The notes under the pieces are model-generated. The model did not search any database. It was not told the origin of the DNA and was given only the letters and a program-made list of their open reading frames with translations. Shown here piece by piece: positions 26,941 through 36,745 of a stretch of 64,000 nt of DNA. The position numbers and the translations under genes were made by a program. Source of the DNA: Methylobacterium sp. DB0501. GTDB taxonomy: Bacteria; Pseudomonadota; Alphaproteobacteria; Rhizobiales; Beijerinckiaceae. Positions within the stretch are counted from its first letter, which is position 1. The number at the start of each line of letters is the position of its first letter. The DNA lies in assembly GCF_011043735.1 (NCBI RefSeq), contig NZ_JAAKGV010000013.1:154728-218727 (forward strand), written 5' to 3'.

Positions 26941-29900
26941 TCAGCCCGGCGCCGGCCCGCCGCTGCCGCGGGCCTCGGGGGCCGGGCTCCCGCCGGGTTG
27001 AGGCCCCGCGGCGGGCGTGCCGTCCTGCCCCGGCTTCGGCCGTTCCGGCGTGGCGCTCTCGGGGTAGCGCGCGCGGTAGGCGCGCAGGAATTCGGTCAGG
27101 GTCTCGGCGCTGGTCGCCTGGCGCACGAGGTTGCGGAAGGCCGCGGTGCCGGCGGCGTTCGGGGCGGCGACGAGGCCGAACGTGCGGGCATCCGGGCTGT
27201 CGGCCATCTTCGGGGTGTATTTCGTGCGCAGGCGGTCGAGGCTCAAGCTGTCCTCGGCCAGCGCGTAGCCGATCGCCGCCCGCATCACGTCGTTGCGCTC
27301 GGTGTCGGACAGGGGACCCGGATCGCGCCAGCGGGCGCCGAGCAGGGCCTCGTGCGCCTCCCCGGCCTCGCGCCAGCGGCGGGCGCCCCACAGGATGTCG
27401 CCGCGCAGGTGCGCCGCCTCCAGGCTCGCATTGCCGTCGAGCAGTTCGAGAGCGAGGTCGGTGCGCGACAGGTCGGACAGGGCGCGGGCCTCCAGCAGCA
27501 GGCGCGCGTCGCGGATCTGCCCCGGCAACTCGGGCAGGCGGGTGTTCTGCAGGACCTTGAGGGCTTTGAGCGGCTCGCCCTCCATCAGCCGCACGGTGGC
27601 GAGCCGCGCCGCCACGCTCGCCCGCGCCGCGCCGGTGAGGCGATTGTCGACCTGGTGCTGGAGGAGGTCGCCGGCGGCGTCGAGGAGGTCGAGGGCGACG
27701 AGGCGGTCGGCCAGCCGCCGCACGATCTCGTCGCCCTGGCGGCCGACCGGGGTGAACTCCTTGAAGTCGTAGAACAGCGCCAGGGCCTCGATCCGCCCCA
27801 GGCTGTCGCCGCGATCCGACAGGAACAGGCCTGAGAACAGCGCCACCATGTCGTCGTGCAGGCCGCGGGTCGCCGGGTGGTCCGGATAGAGCCTGTTGGC
27901 CTTGCGGGCGGTCGCGAAGGCCTCGCGCCAGCGGCCGGCCCCGGCATAGAGCTGGCCGAGCCGGGCGAAGGCCCCGGCCTCCGCGTCGCCGTGCCACATC
28001 AGCGTCAGGCGTTCGAGCCGGTCGACCGCCGCCTCGGGCGTCATCGTGCCGGAGGCCCGGCCGAGATCGACCAGCCGCAGGATCGCCTGGACGGCCACCG
28101 GCGGGGCGGCGGTCTCGGCGATCTGCTGGTAGGCACGGCGTGCCTCGCCATCCTGGCCGATCGCCTCGGAGAACCGCGCCCTGAGGAAGGCGAGCCGGTC
28201 GCGCGGCAGCGCCCCCTCGACCAGCGGCGTCACGGCGGTGATCGCCCGCTGGGCGAAGGCCGGGTCCTTGGCATCGAGCGCCGCCTCGGCCGCCGCCAGG
28301 TAGAAGGTCAGCTGCAGGTCGTCGGGATAGGCCTCGATCACCGGGAGGCCGGACTTGAAGGCGGCGAGCGCGGCGGCGCTGCGCCGACCGCGCGCATCGA
28401 CGAGGCCGCGCCACAACCGCAGCTCCGGGTCCTGTGCCTGCTTGCTGTCGGCGGGGAGGAGGCCGGCCGCACGCGCCTCCTGCCCCAGCCCCAAGGCGGC
28501 GATGGCCGAGAGCAGACGCACCGGCCGCTCGGCGGCCAGGGCCGCGTCCTCCCGGGTCGCGAAGGCCAGCACCCCGGCGGCCTCGGCCGACAAGCCGTTG
28601 GCGAGAAACACCCGGGCGAGGTCGATGCGCGCGGCGGAGCGGGCCGGCCGCTCGGCCCCGGCGGCGGCGGCCTCCGCGGCGCGGATGCGGGCCCGCACGT
28701 CGCCGCGCTGATCCTCGCGCCAGCGCTCCGGCTGCACCATCAGGGTGGAGGCGGATTGCGCGCCGGCCTCCGACACCTCCGCCACCGCCGGCGAGACCGA
28801 CAGGCCGCCGGGCCGGGTGATCGTCACCTCGTTGAGGCCGGGACGCACCGCGATGTCGTCGGCCGCCGCCAGCACCGCCACGCCCTGCCGGCTCGGCAGC
28901 AGCTCGAACTCGACGAAGCGGCCGCGCTTCGGCACCCCGGCGATGCGCGGGCCGCGGGCGGTCACCACGGCGATGCGCTCGCCGTCGCGATCGAGCCACA
29001 GCGCGCCGCCGGGGCGGGCGAGCGGCACCGCCACCGCGGGCTTGCCGGTCGGATCGGCGCTGCGCTGCGGCGCCAGGGCGTCGCCGCCCGGCGCGCTGCC
29101 GTCGCCGAGCACTAGGTCCCAGCCCTGCCCCTCCCCCGCCGCGAGCTGGGCGAGGGTGCCGGGATCGAGCCGCAGACGTAAGGTCGTGAAGGCGCCCTCG
29201 ATCTTCGGCCCCTCGGCGAGGCTCACCGGCGCCTCGGCAGGCCAGGCCGGCAGGCCGATCGCCCCGGTGGTCTCGAAGACCAGGGTGGCGAGGCCGCCGC
29301 GCTCGAACAGGGCCGCCGGAGGCCGGGTGGCGAACGGGAAGGCGATCCGCAGGCCCTGCCCGGTCCGGGTCACGCGGGCCTGGACCGGCCCGGAGGGAGC
29401 CGGCGGCTCGGCCGGGGCGCGGGCGCCGGCCGGGGGGGCGGGGGCCGCGGGCGGAGCGTCTTGCGCCTTCTCCACCGGCGCGGCCGGCTTGTCGGCGGTC
29501 GCCTTCTCGGCCACCGGCTTCTCGGGCGCGGCCTTCTCCGGCGCGGATTTCTCGGACGTGGATTTGCCCGCCGGCTTCACGAGATCGAGGACGTAGGAAT
29601 CGTCCTCGCGGTAGCCCTCGGCCGTGGTGCCGTCGGCGAGCCGCAGGGTCAGCCGGGCGGCCTCCGCACCCGTCTCGGTGGCGAGCGTCGTCACGGCCGG
29701 CCGCAGGGCGACGCGGGCGTCGGCGGCCTCGACCGTGTAGGTGCCGGGGATGCGCAGGCGGATCTCGGACCCGGCGCGCTCGAACCCGACCTCGGTGTCC
29801 TTCGGCAGGCGCACCGAGAGCCGGGTCAGGGTCGGCAGGCGCGCCACTTCGAGGCGCAAGGGAACCGGGCGCCTCGCGGTCCGGGCCGCCTCGCGGCGCA

Positions 29901-30357
29901 GGCGCTCGTTCAGCTCCTCCGCCCGGCGGGTCAGGTCGGCGAGCACGTCCGGCGGCAGGCCCGGCGGCAGGCCGGTCCAGCCCTCGGGCATCAGGTCGAT
30001 GAAGACCCGCTCGCCGGCCTCCAGCACGTTGATCTTGTAGGGCGCCTGGAGCGCGACGCGAAAGCCGGCGCCGTCCGGGTCGCGACGAACCTGGGTCACG
30101 TAGGCCGGCATCTCGGTGGCCAGGCGGTCGCGCTGGCCGGTCACCGGCTCGCGGAAGCTCACCACCAGCACGCCGCCGGTGACCTTGGCGGCCACCTTGA
30201 CGTTGTGGTCGAAGGTGAGGGCGATGCGCCCGAAATTCGTCTGCTCGCTGCCCTGGATCGCGACGAGTTCGGCCGCCTCGGCCGCGCCCGCTCCGGCGGC
30301 CAGCCCCGCCAGCGCGATCAGTGCCGCCGCGCGGCGGCTCCTGCCCGTCGAACCCAT
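26941..30357 (-). CDS. Large secreted TPR protein at the end of the fliL-motE operon
   Basis: A 1,138-residue protein. The N-terminus from ATG 30357 is a signal peptide (MGSTGRSRRAAALIALAG, cleaved near AEAAE); an ATG 11 codons upstream (30390) would place extra residues before it. Next is a beta-type region from residue 25 (FGRIALTFDHNVKVAAK) resembling AMIN-like periplasmic domains, then a Lys/Pro/Ala-rich linker near residues 260-320 with repeats like EKAAPEKPVAEKA. The C-terminal 600 residues are helical and TPR-like (LYPDHPATRGL, ALYDFKEFTPVG). It starts 71 bases after the motE stop on the same strand, so it is probably cotranscribed and may act in periplasmic flagellar assembly or motor function. 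No precise role can be given. Confidence 0.75.
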   Translation of the reverse strand: MGSTGRSRRAAALIALAGLAAGAGAAEAAELVAIQGSEQTNFGRIALTFDHNVKVAAKVTGGVLVVSFREPVTGQRDRLATEMPAYVTQVRRDPDGAGFRVALQAPYKINVLEAGERVFIDLMPEGWTGLPPGLPPDVLADLTRRAEELNERLRREAARTARRPVPLRLEVARLPTLTRLSVRLPKDTEVGFERAGSEIRLRIPGTYTVEAADARVALRPAVTTLATETGAEAARLTLRLADGTTAEGYREDDSYVLDLVKPAGKSTSEKSAPEKAAPEKPVAEKATADKPAAPVEKAQDAPPAAPAPPAGARAPAEPPAPSGPVQARVTRTGQGLRIAFPFATRPPAALFERGGLATLVFETTGAIGLPAWPAEAPVSLAEGPKIEGAFTTLRLRLDPGTLAQLAAGEGQGWDLVLGDGSAPGGDALAPQRSADPTGKPAVAVPLARPGGALWLDRDGERIAVVTARGPRIAGVPKRGRFVEFELLPSRQGVAVLAAADDIAVRPGLNEVTITRPGGLSVSPAVAEVSEAGAQSASTLMVQPERWREDQRGDVRARIRAAEAAAAGAERPARSAARIDLARVFLANGLSAEAAGVLAFATREDAALAAERPVRLLSAIAALGLGQEARAAGLLPADSKQAQDPELRLWRGLVDARGRRSAAALAAFKSGLPVIEAYPDDLQLTFYLAAAEAALDAKDPAFAQRAITAVTPLVEGALPRDRLAFLRARFSEAIGQDGEARRAYQQIAETAAPPVAVQAILRLVDLGRASGTMTPEAAVDRLERLTLMWHGDAEAGAFARLGQLYAGAGRWREAFATARKANRLYPDHPATRGLHDDMVALFSGLFLSDRGDSLGRIEALALFYDFKEFTPVGRQGDEIVRRLADRLVALDLLDAAGDLLQHQVDNRLTGAARASVAARLATVRLMEGEPLKALKVLQNTRLPELPGQIRDARLLLEARALSDLSRTDLALELLDGNASLEAAHLRGDILWGARRWREAGEAHEALLGARWRDPGPLSDTERNDVMRAAIGYALAEDSLSLDRLRTKYTPKMADSPDARTFGLVAAPNAAGTAAFRNLVRQATSAETLTEFLRAYRARYPESATPERPKPGQDGTPAAGPQPGGSPAPEARGSGGPAPG

Positions 30358-30428
30358 CGCATCCGCCCGAAAACCCCGAGGCGGCACCATGCCGGCACAG
30401 GGCTAATGAGCGATTAAGCGGGCCCGCT

Positions 30429-31406
30429 TCAGCGCGTCCCGTCGATCGCCGGCAGCTCGCCGGGGGGGAGGCCCGGGGCCGCGGCGGCGGATTTCGGGCC
30501 ACCGGCGCCGCGGGCGCGCTGGGCGAGCGCCACGGTCAGGCGCTCGGCCGCCTCCGGCTGCATCACCGCCAGCACCTCGGCCATCTTGCGCGGGTTCATG
30601 GCGACCACCACCGGTACCAGCACGTCGAGCTTCAGCCGGTCGAAGACCCGGGCGGCCTCCTTCGGCTTCATCGTCTCGTACATCGTGACCAGGGACTTGA
30701 GCCCCGCGGCCTCGGCCTCGGCGCGCTTCGCCGCCGCGTCATCGCCCTTCTGCTCCAGGATCTTGAGATCGTTGATGCGGGTCTCGAGCTTGCGCTCGGC
30801 ATTTTCGATCAGCTGCTCGCGGGTCTCGAGGTCGCGGGAGCGCTGCTGCAGCGCGTCGCGCCGCGCGCCGAGCTTCTCGAGGATCGCCCGCTCGGAGGAC
30901 GAGACCGGCTCGGCGGCCGGCCGCACCGGCTCGGGCGGGGGCGCCGCCGCGGACGGCGCCGGGGCCGTCTCCTTGGGCGAGACCGAGCCGGTGATCGTCG
31001 GGTCGAGGGGCTCGTAGCCCGAACGGGCATGGACCAGCATCTCGGCGAAGCGCTCGCCGGTCGAGGGGCCGGCCTCGAGGACGGCCAGCACCTTCAGGAG
31101 CAGCAGCCCCGAGGCCGCTACCGCCACCGCGTCGACGAGGCGCAGGCGGATCAGCGGCCCGCGCCAGGCCGCGTTCGTCAGCAGGCGCTGCACCAGGACG
31201 GCGACCGAGGCGGGGGCCTGCGGCAGCTTGGCGGGCAGCGTGCCGGCGGCGGGCTTCGGCGCGGCGGGTTTCGCCGCAGCCGGTGACGCGGCGGCGGCCC
31301 TGGCGGCGGGAGCGGCCGCGCCGGTGCCGGCGGCCCCGGGTGCTGCGGCATCGGGAGCTGTCGGGGGCAGCCCGGCGAAGCGGCGCAGGAGCAGCGCGAG
31401 GGTCAT
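30429..31406 (-). CDS. motE: MotE-like flagellar motor chaperone
   Basis: In rhizobia MotE is a periplasmic chaperone that stabilises MotC for the motor. The 325-residue product has an Ala/Pro-rich N-terminal third, a membrane segment near residues 105-125 (LVDAVAVAASGLLLLKVLAV), a coiled coil at about 185-240, and a C-terminal MgtE_N-like part (MYETMKPKEAARVFDRL, then VVAMNPRKMAEVLAVM) that is the MotE hallmark. The ATG at 31406 overlaps the stop of the DUF6468 gene by four bases (ATGA), showing translational coupling. The long N-terminal extension is unusual compared with rhizobial MotE of about 180 residues. Confidence 0.78.
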   Translation of the reverse strand: MTLALLLRRFAGLPPTAPDAAAPGAAGTGAAAPAARAAAASPAAAKPAAPKPAAGTLPAKLPQAPASVAVLVQRLLTNAAWRGPLIRLRLVDAVAVAASGLLLLKVLAVLEAGPSTGERFAEMLVHARSGYEPLDPTITGSVSPKETAPAPSAAAPPPEPVRPAAEPVSSSERAILEKLGARRDALQQRSRDLETREQLIENAERKLETRINDLKILEQKGDDAAAKRAEAEAAGLKSLVTMYETMKPKEAARVFDRLKLDVLVPVVVAMNPRKMAEVLAVMQPEAAERLTVALAQRARGAGGPKSAAAAPGLPPGELPAIDGTR

Positions 31407-32038
31407 GCGGCCTGGGCCTGCAGGCGGCTCAGGGCGCGCTCGCTGAGGGCGCGGGCGGCGGCGGCGGCGGCGCCGAGGCGCTCGCTGGTCGAGACCGGCC
31501 GCGGCTCGGGCGCGGGCGCCGCCGTCGGGGCGGCCTGCGGCGCGACGGCGGTGGGCTGGACGGGGGCATGGGAGGCCGGCATCGGCCCGGGCTGGGCTAC
31601 CGGGCCGGGCGCTTGGGTAAAGGCCGCAGGCGCCTGGGCAAAGGCCGCAGGCGCCTGGGCAAAGGCCGCCGGCGTCTGGGCGAAGGCCGCCATCTCGCCC
31701 GGCGCCGCGGCCCGGGCCTGGGCGACGATGCGGCCGATGCGGGACAGCACCTCGTCGCCGGCCTGGAGCTGGGCGGCGAGGTCGGCATTGGTGCGCTCGG
31801 CCAGGCGCAGGCGCTCGGCCAGGGTGCGGTCGCATTCGGCGAGCGTGGTGCGCAGGCCCATGATGGCGCGCTCGGCCGACTCGGTCGCCCCCATCAGGTC
31901 GCCGATGGTCTGACGCATCGCCGTCTCGTCACCCTTGAGGCGGGTGATGCGGCGCCCGAGGCTGACCGAGGTGGCGATGCAGGCGACGAGCAGAACCGCC
32001 ACCAGCAGGTCGGCCAGGATGCTGACGATCAGGCTCAC
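31403..32038 (-). CDS. DUF6468 family membrane protein in the flagellar operon
   Basis: A 211-residue protein found between FliM and MotE in alphaproteobacterial flagellar loci. It has one N-terminal membrane helix (LIVSILADLLVAVLLVACIA), a helical segment with acidic and basic residues (residues 30-100), then a low-complexity Ala/Pro/Gln tail. The tail contains four tandem copies of an AFAQAPA-like heptamer encoded by 21-base DNA repeats at 31609-31692. Translation starts at GTG 32038, 41 bases after fliM. Its function is unknown; position suggests a role in motor assembly or regulation. Confidence 0.75.
   Translation of the reverse strand: MSLIVSILADLLVAVLLVACIATSVSLGRRITRLKGDETAMRQTIGDLMGATESAERAIMGLRTTLAECDRTLAERLRLAERTNADLAAQLQAGDEVLSRIGRIVAQARAAAPGEMAAFAQTPAAFAQAPAAFAQAPAAFTQAPGPVAQPGPMPASHAPVQPTAVAPQAAPTAAPAPEPRPVSTSERLGAAAAAARALSERALSRLQAQAA
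31609..31692. repeat. Four tandem 21-bp repeats inside the DUF6468 gene
   Basis: Units start at 31609, 31630, 31651 and 31672 with consensus GCGCCTGGGCAAAGGCCGCAG on one strand. The two middle units are nearly identical and the outer ones differ at three or four positions. Because 21 is a multiple of three, changes in copy number keep the frame. Confidence 0.85.
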
Positions 32039-32079
32039 GGTACGGCCTCACTCCGGAAAAGGGACAGGGACATGCGGCG

Positions 32080-33294
32080 CTAGCCGTCCTTGCGGTTCTG
32101 CATTGAGGCCTCGAAGGCCGCGAAGGTGGTGCGGGCGCGCCGCAGGGGGCGCGTCACCTGCACGGCGATGCTGTCGTCGAGCCGGCCGATCCGCCCCTGC
32201 GTCATCGCCCAGTCGCCGCAGCGCAGGGTGATGAGGTCGGCGGGCTTGGCGTCGAACATGATCGTGTCGCCGACCTCCAGCGACAGCACGCGGCGCAGCG
32301 GCAGCGACACCTCGTGCAGGACCGCTTCGACGGCGACGTCGGCCTGGAAGATCTCGGTGGCGAGGTGCCCCTCCCAGATGTGGTCGCGGCCGAGCTTCTC
32401 GCCCATGAAGCTCTGGAGGAGCAGGTCACGGATCGGCTCGATCGTGGCGTAGGGGAACAGGATCTGGAGGAGGCCGCCGCGGCCCTCCATGTCGAGCTTG
32501 AGGTCGATCAGGATCGCGGCGTTCGCCGGCCGGGTGATGGTGGCGAAGCGCGGGTTGGTCTCGATCCGGTCGATGAGGAAGCGCACCGGCGAGAGCGGCT
32601 GGAACGACGCTTCGAGGTCGCCGAGGATGATCTCGACCATCCGGCGCACCAGCTGCATCTCGATCGGCGTGAACGGCCGGCCGTCGAGGCGGATGCTGGT
32701 GCCGCCGCGCTTGCCGCCGAGCAGGAGGTCGAGGGTCGAGTAGGCGAGGTTCGACTCGACCGTGACGAGGCCCGAATTCTCCCAGGCATCGGCCCGGAAC
32801 ACCCCGAGCAGGGTCGGCAGCGGGATCGCGTTCAGGTAGTCGCCGAAGCGCACCGAGGTGATGTTGTCGAGGGTGACCTCGACGTTGTCCTGGAAGAAGT
32901 TGCGTAACGAGGTCGACAACAACCGGATCATCCGGTCGAAGACGATCTCGAGCATCGGCAGGCGCTCGTACGAGACGACGCCCGAATCGACGATCGCCCG
33001 GATGCCGCCGGCGCCCGAGGCCGAGAGCTCGCGCAGCGAGAACCCGAGGACCTGGTCGATCTCCTCCTGGTTCAGGATGCGGTCGTTGCCGGCGAGCTCG
33101 GGGAGGTTCTCGGCCTCGCCCTCGTCGATCATGTTGGCCCATTCGGCCGCCATGTCGCTCGCCTGGGTGGCGGTGCCCTGCTCCGCCAGCGCCGCGCCCC
33201 ATTCCTCGGCGAGCGAGGCGTCGCCGCCGCCGCCTTGCTCGATCAGGGCCGCCGCCCAGTCGTCCTCGTCGATGGTGTCGTCAGGTCCGGCCAC
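32080..33294 (-). CDS. fliM: Flagellar motor switch protein FliM
   Basis: FliM forms the middle of the C ring and binds phosphorylated CheY to set rotation direction. The 404-residue product has the CheC-like core (RLPMLEIVFDRMIRLLS, RFGDYLNAIPLPTLLGVF) and the SpoA-like C-terminal domain (LPLRRVLSLEVGDTIMF). The N-terminus is extended by about 60 acidic residues before LNQEEIDQVLGF; in classic FliM that motif is near the N-terminal end and contacts CheY, so the extension is notable. Translation starts at GTG 33294, 27 bases after fliL. Confidence 0.95.
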   Translation of the reverse strand: MAGPDDTIDEDDWAAALIEQGGGGDASLAEEWGAALAEQGTATQASDMAAEWANMIDEGEAENLPELAGNDRILNQEEIDQVLGFSLRELSASGAGGIRAIVDSGVVSYERLPMLEIVFDRMIRLLSTSLRNFFQDNVEVTLDNITSVRFGDYLNAIPLPTLLGVFRADAWENSGLVTVESNLAYSTLDLLLGGKRGGTSIRLDGRPFTPIEMQLVRRMVEIILGDLEASFQPLSPVRFLIDRIETNPRFATITRPANAAILIDLKLDMEGRGGLLQILFPYATIEPIRDLLLQSFMGEKLGRDHIWEGHLATEIFQADVAVEAVLHEVSLPLRRVLSLEVGDTIMFDAKPADLITLRCGDWAMTQGRIGRLDDSIAVQVTRPLRRARTTFAAFEASMQNRKDG

Positions 33295-33321
33295 GGGAAT
33301 CCCGAAATTCGCTGGAGAGGC

Positions 33322-33831
33322 CTACTGGATGGTGAAGTCCTTGAAGAGCACCGCGTCGACCTTGGCGGGGTAGACCGCCACGTTGACCCGCCGCAGCAGC
33401 TCTTCCCGCAGGCGGTAGGTGCCGCCCGCCGCCTCGAAGTCGCCGACGCGCAACTCGCGCACGAAGACCTGGAACGTGTCCTCGACCCGCGGCATCAGCG
33501 GCTGGATCTCGGCCACCACTTTGGCATCCCGCACCTCGAGGGCGACCTTCAGGCGCAGGAAGCGCGGCTGGGTCTGCCCGGGCTCGGGCAGCAGGTTCAT
33601 GGTCATCTCGCGGACGTCCATGAACGCCACCGGCAGCTTCTGCTCGGCCGCCGGCTTCTCGGCATGGGCCGCGCGGCTGCGCATCACCATGAAGCCGCCG
33701 CCGCCCCCGGCCGCCAGCAGCAGGACGGCGCCGATGATGATGATCAGCTTCTTCTTCGACCCGCCGGCGGGGGCGGCGCCCTCCTCGCCCTCGGCCTCCG
33801 GAGCCGGTGTCTTCTTCGGCTTCTTGGCCAT
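33322..33831 (-). CDS. fliL: Flagellar basal-body protein FliL
   Basis: FliL is an inner-membrane protein that surrounds stator units and helps the motor work under load. The 169-residue product has a Lys/Pro-rich cytoplasmic head, one membrane helix (LIIIIGAVLLLAAGGGGGF, about residues 29-47) and the periplasmic stomatin-like domain (MNLLPEPGQTQPRFLRLKVA, ending LFKDFTIQ). It is the first gene of the leftward operon fliL-fliM-DUF6468-motE-TPR protein. Confidence 0.95.
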   Translation of the reverse strand: MAKKPKKTPAPEAEGEEGAAPAGGSKKKLIIIIGAVLLLAAGGGGGFMVMRSRAAHAEKPAAEQKLPVAFMDVREMTMNLLPEPGQTQPRFLRLKVALEVRDAKVVAEIQPLMPRVEDTFQVFVRELRVGDFEAAGGTYRLREELLRRVNVAVYPAKVDAVLFKDFTIQ

Positions 33832-34025
33832 CGCCTGCCGCTCAAATCCTGGAAAACCCGTCGCCGGGACGTGCTGGAGAATGTGCGGAAGACGGTTAAC
33901 GCGCCGTTAAGGCGGCAAATTCTGCCCGGTCGAACCTGCCGGGTCGGCACGAAACGACGCGTCCGCCCGGCCGCCTCGATTAACCAAGCATTTGCCATGA
34001 CAGCGAAAATCCGGGTGCCCGCGGC

Positions 34026-34040
34026 TGGCACGGCCCCTGC
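34026..34040 (+). promoter_or_regulatory. Candidate sigma-54 promoter upstream of flgF
   Basis: TGGCACGGCCCCTGC keeps the -24 element TGGCAC and the GG-N10-GC spacing of RpoN promoters, and lies 70 bases before the flgF start. Sigma-54 controls late flagellar genes in Caulobacter. The -12 box has CTGC, not TTGC, so this is a tentative call. Confidence 0.3.
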
Positions 34041-34109
34041 GATCATCAGGTCGGGTCCGCCGCTGGGGAGCGGGGTGGCCCACCATCACGCATCGTCGGG
34101 GAGTAGCCG

Positions 34110-34856
34110 GTGCAGAACGCTCAGTTGATCGGGCTCTCGTCCCAGATGGCCCTCGGGCGCGAGCTCGAGGTCATCGCCAACAACATGGCCAACGTCACCA
34201 CGACGGGCTTCAAGGCGCGCTCGACACGCTTCCAGGAATACCTGATGCCGAAGGCGAGCGCGGAGACCTTCCAGCGCCCCGACCGCAAGCTGTCCTACGT
34301 CATCGATTCGGGCACGCCGCTCGACCTCACGCAGGGGGCGATCGAGGCGACCGGCAACCCGCTGAACGCCGCGATCCGCGGCGAGGCGTTCTTCGCCGTG
34401 CAGACGCCGCAGGGCGAGCGCTACACCCGCAACGGCGCCTTCGAGCTGAACGCGCAGGGCCAGATCGTGACGAGCGACGGCTACCCCGTCCTCGGCGACG
34501 GCGGCCCGATCCAGATCGGCCAGCAGGAGACCGGGCTCGCACTCGGGCCGGACGGGACGATCTCGACCAACCAGGGCACCCGCGGCCGCTTGCGCCTCGT
34601 CACCTTCGCCAACCCGCAGGCGCTGACGAATGCCGGCGGGAACCTCTATTCGTCGGTCGGGGCGCCGCAACCGGCGGGCCCGCAGGGGCGGATCGAGCCC
34701 GGCGCGCTCGAGCGCTCGAACGTCCGCCCGGTGCTGGCGATGACCCGGATGCTGGAGGTGAACCGCACCTACCAGCTCGTCTCCGACACGGTCTCGCGGC
34801 TCGATTCCCTGCGCGGCTCGGCGATCCAGCGCCTCGCCGACGTCGGCTCGGCGTAA
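34110..34856 (+). CDS. flgF: Flagellar proximal rod protein FlgF
   Basis: FlgF is one of the rod subunits that cross the periplasm inside the basal body. The 248-residue product has the rod-family N-terminus (ELEVIANNMANVTTTGFKA) and C-terminal helix (RTYQLVSDTVSRLDSLRGSA) that pack as a coiled coil, with the domain D1 segment IRGEAFFAVQTPQGERYTRNG between. Translation starts at GTG 34110 after GGGGAGTAG. It heads the rightward operon flgF-flgG-flgA-flgH and precedes flgG by 15 bases. Confidence 0.95.
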   Translation: MQNAQLIGLSSQMALGRELEVIANNMANVTTTGFKARSTRFQEYLMPKASAETFQRPDRKLSYVIDSGTPLDLTQGAIEATGNPLNAAIRGEAFFAVQTPQGERYTRNGAFELNAQGQIVTSDGYPVLGDGGPIQIGQQETGLALGPDGTISTNQGTRGRLRLVTFANPQALTNAGGNLYSSVGAPQPAGPQGRIEPGALERSNVRPVLAMTRMLEVNRTYQLVSDTVSRLDSLRGSAIQRLADVGSA

Positions 34857-34871
34857 GGGAGCACCCACACG

Positions 34872-35659
<788 letters not shown>

Positions 35660-35663
<4 letters not shown>

Positions 35664-36733
35664 GCGCCCCAATGATCCGTTCCGCTCGTCCCGCCCGCAC
35701 CCGTCATTCGCCCGCGGCACGCCGCGCGCTTCTCAGCGCCGGCATCCTGTCGCGCACCGCGCTCACCCTGCTGGCGCTCGGCGCCCTCACCCTGCCGGTC
35801 CTGGCCGGCGAGGCCCCGCGCCTCGCGCTCAAGGGCGACATCACCGCCGAGCGCGACGTCATCACGCTCGGCGACCTCGTCGCCGGGGCGCCGCCGGCTC
35901 TCGCCCAGAAGGCCCTGTTCCGGGCGCCGGCGCTCGGCACCTCCGGTACCATCCAGGTCCGGCGCATCGTCGAGGCGGCGGCCGGGCTCGGCCTCGACGC
36001 GCCGGAGAGCGGCGGCCGGCTCCAGATCTCGGTGCAGCGCGCGGCCCGCCGCATCGCCGCCCCCGAGATCGAGGGCGCCGTCCGGGCGGCGCTCGCCAAG
36101 GTCCGCGGCCTCGATGCCGGCTTCACGTCGATCGCCTTCGAGGGCGAGCCGCCGGTGCTCACCGTGCCGCCGGACCTCGTCGCCGCGGCCACCGCCCAGG
36201 AGGTCACCTACGATCCGCGCAGCCGCCGGGTCACCGCCCTCGTGGTGGTGGGCGAGCGCCAGGCGTCCCTGCGGGTGTCGGGCCAGGTGGTGGAAATGGC
36301 CGACGTCGCGGTGCTGACCCGCTCGGTCAACCGCGGCGACACGCTCGCGGCCCCCGACATCGCCGTCGAGCGGCGCCCGCGCGAGGGCCTGCCGGCGGAC
36401 ATCGCGGCGGATGCCGCGGCCTTCGTCGGCCAGGTGGCGCAGAAGCCGCTCGGCGCCGGCACCGCGCTGCGTGCCGGCGAACTCGGCCGGCCGGACCTCG
36501 TCGCCCGCGGCGAGGCGGTGACCATCGTGTACGAGACCCCCGGCGTGGCCCTGGCGCTGCGCGGCCAAGCCCGCGACGGCGGCCCGCTCGGGGCGGTGAT
36601 CGGGGTCATCAACCCGGTCTCCAAGAAGGTGATCCAGGCCACCGTGATCGGCCCCGGCCGCGTCACCGTGGCGCCGATCATGCCGGTGACGGCGGCGGCC
36701 GTGCCCGGCCGCGTCGCCTCGGCCCGGCCGTGA
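35660..36733 (+). CDS. flgA: Flagellar P-ring assembly chaperone FlgA
   Basis: A periplasmic chaperone that helps FlgI form the P ring. The 357-residue product begins with a long basic leader and a signal segment around residues 27-50 (LSRTALTLLALGALTLPVLAG). The SAF-type C-terminal domain is recognisable from about residue 220 (LTRSVNRGDTLAAPDIAVERRP, then LGAGTALRAGELGRP and GQARDGGPLGAVIGVINP). It is longer than E. coli FlgA (about 220 residues), as usual for alphaproteobacterial versions. flgI itself is not in this operon. Confidence 0.92.
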
Positions 36734-36745
36734 GGAGGGCCTGAG

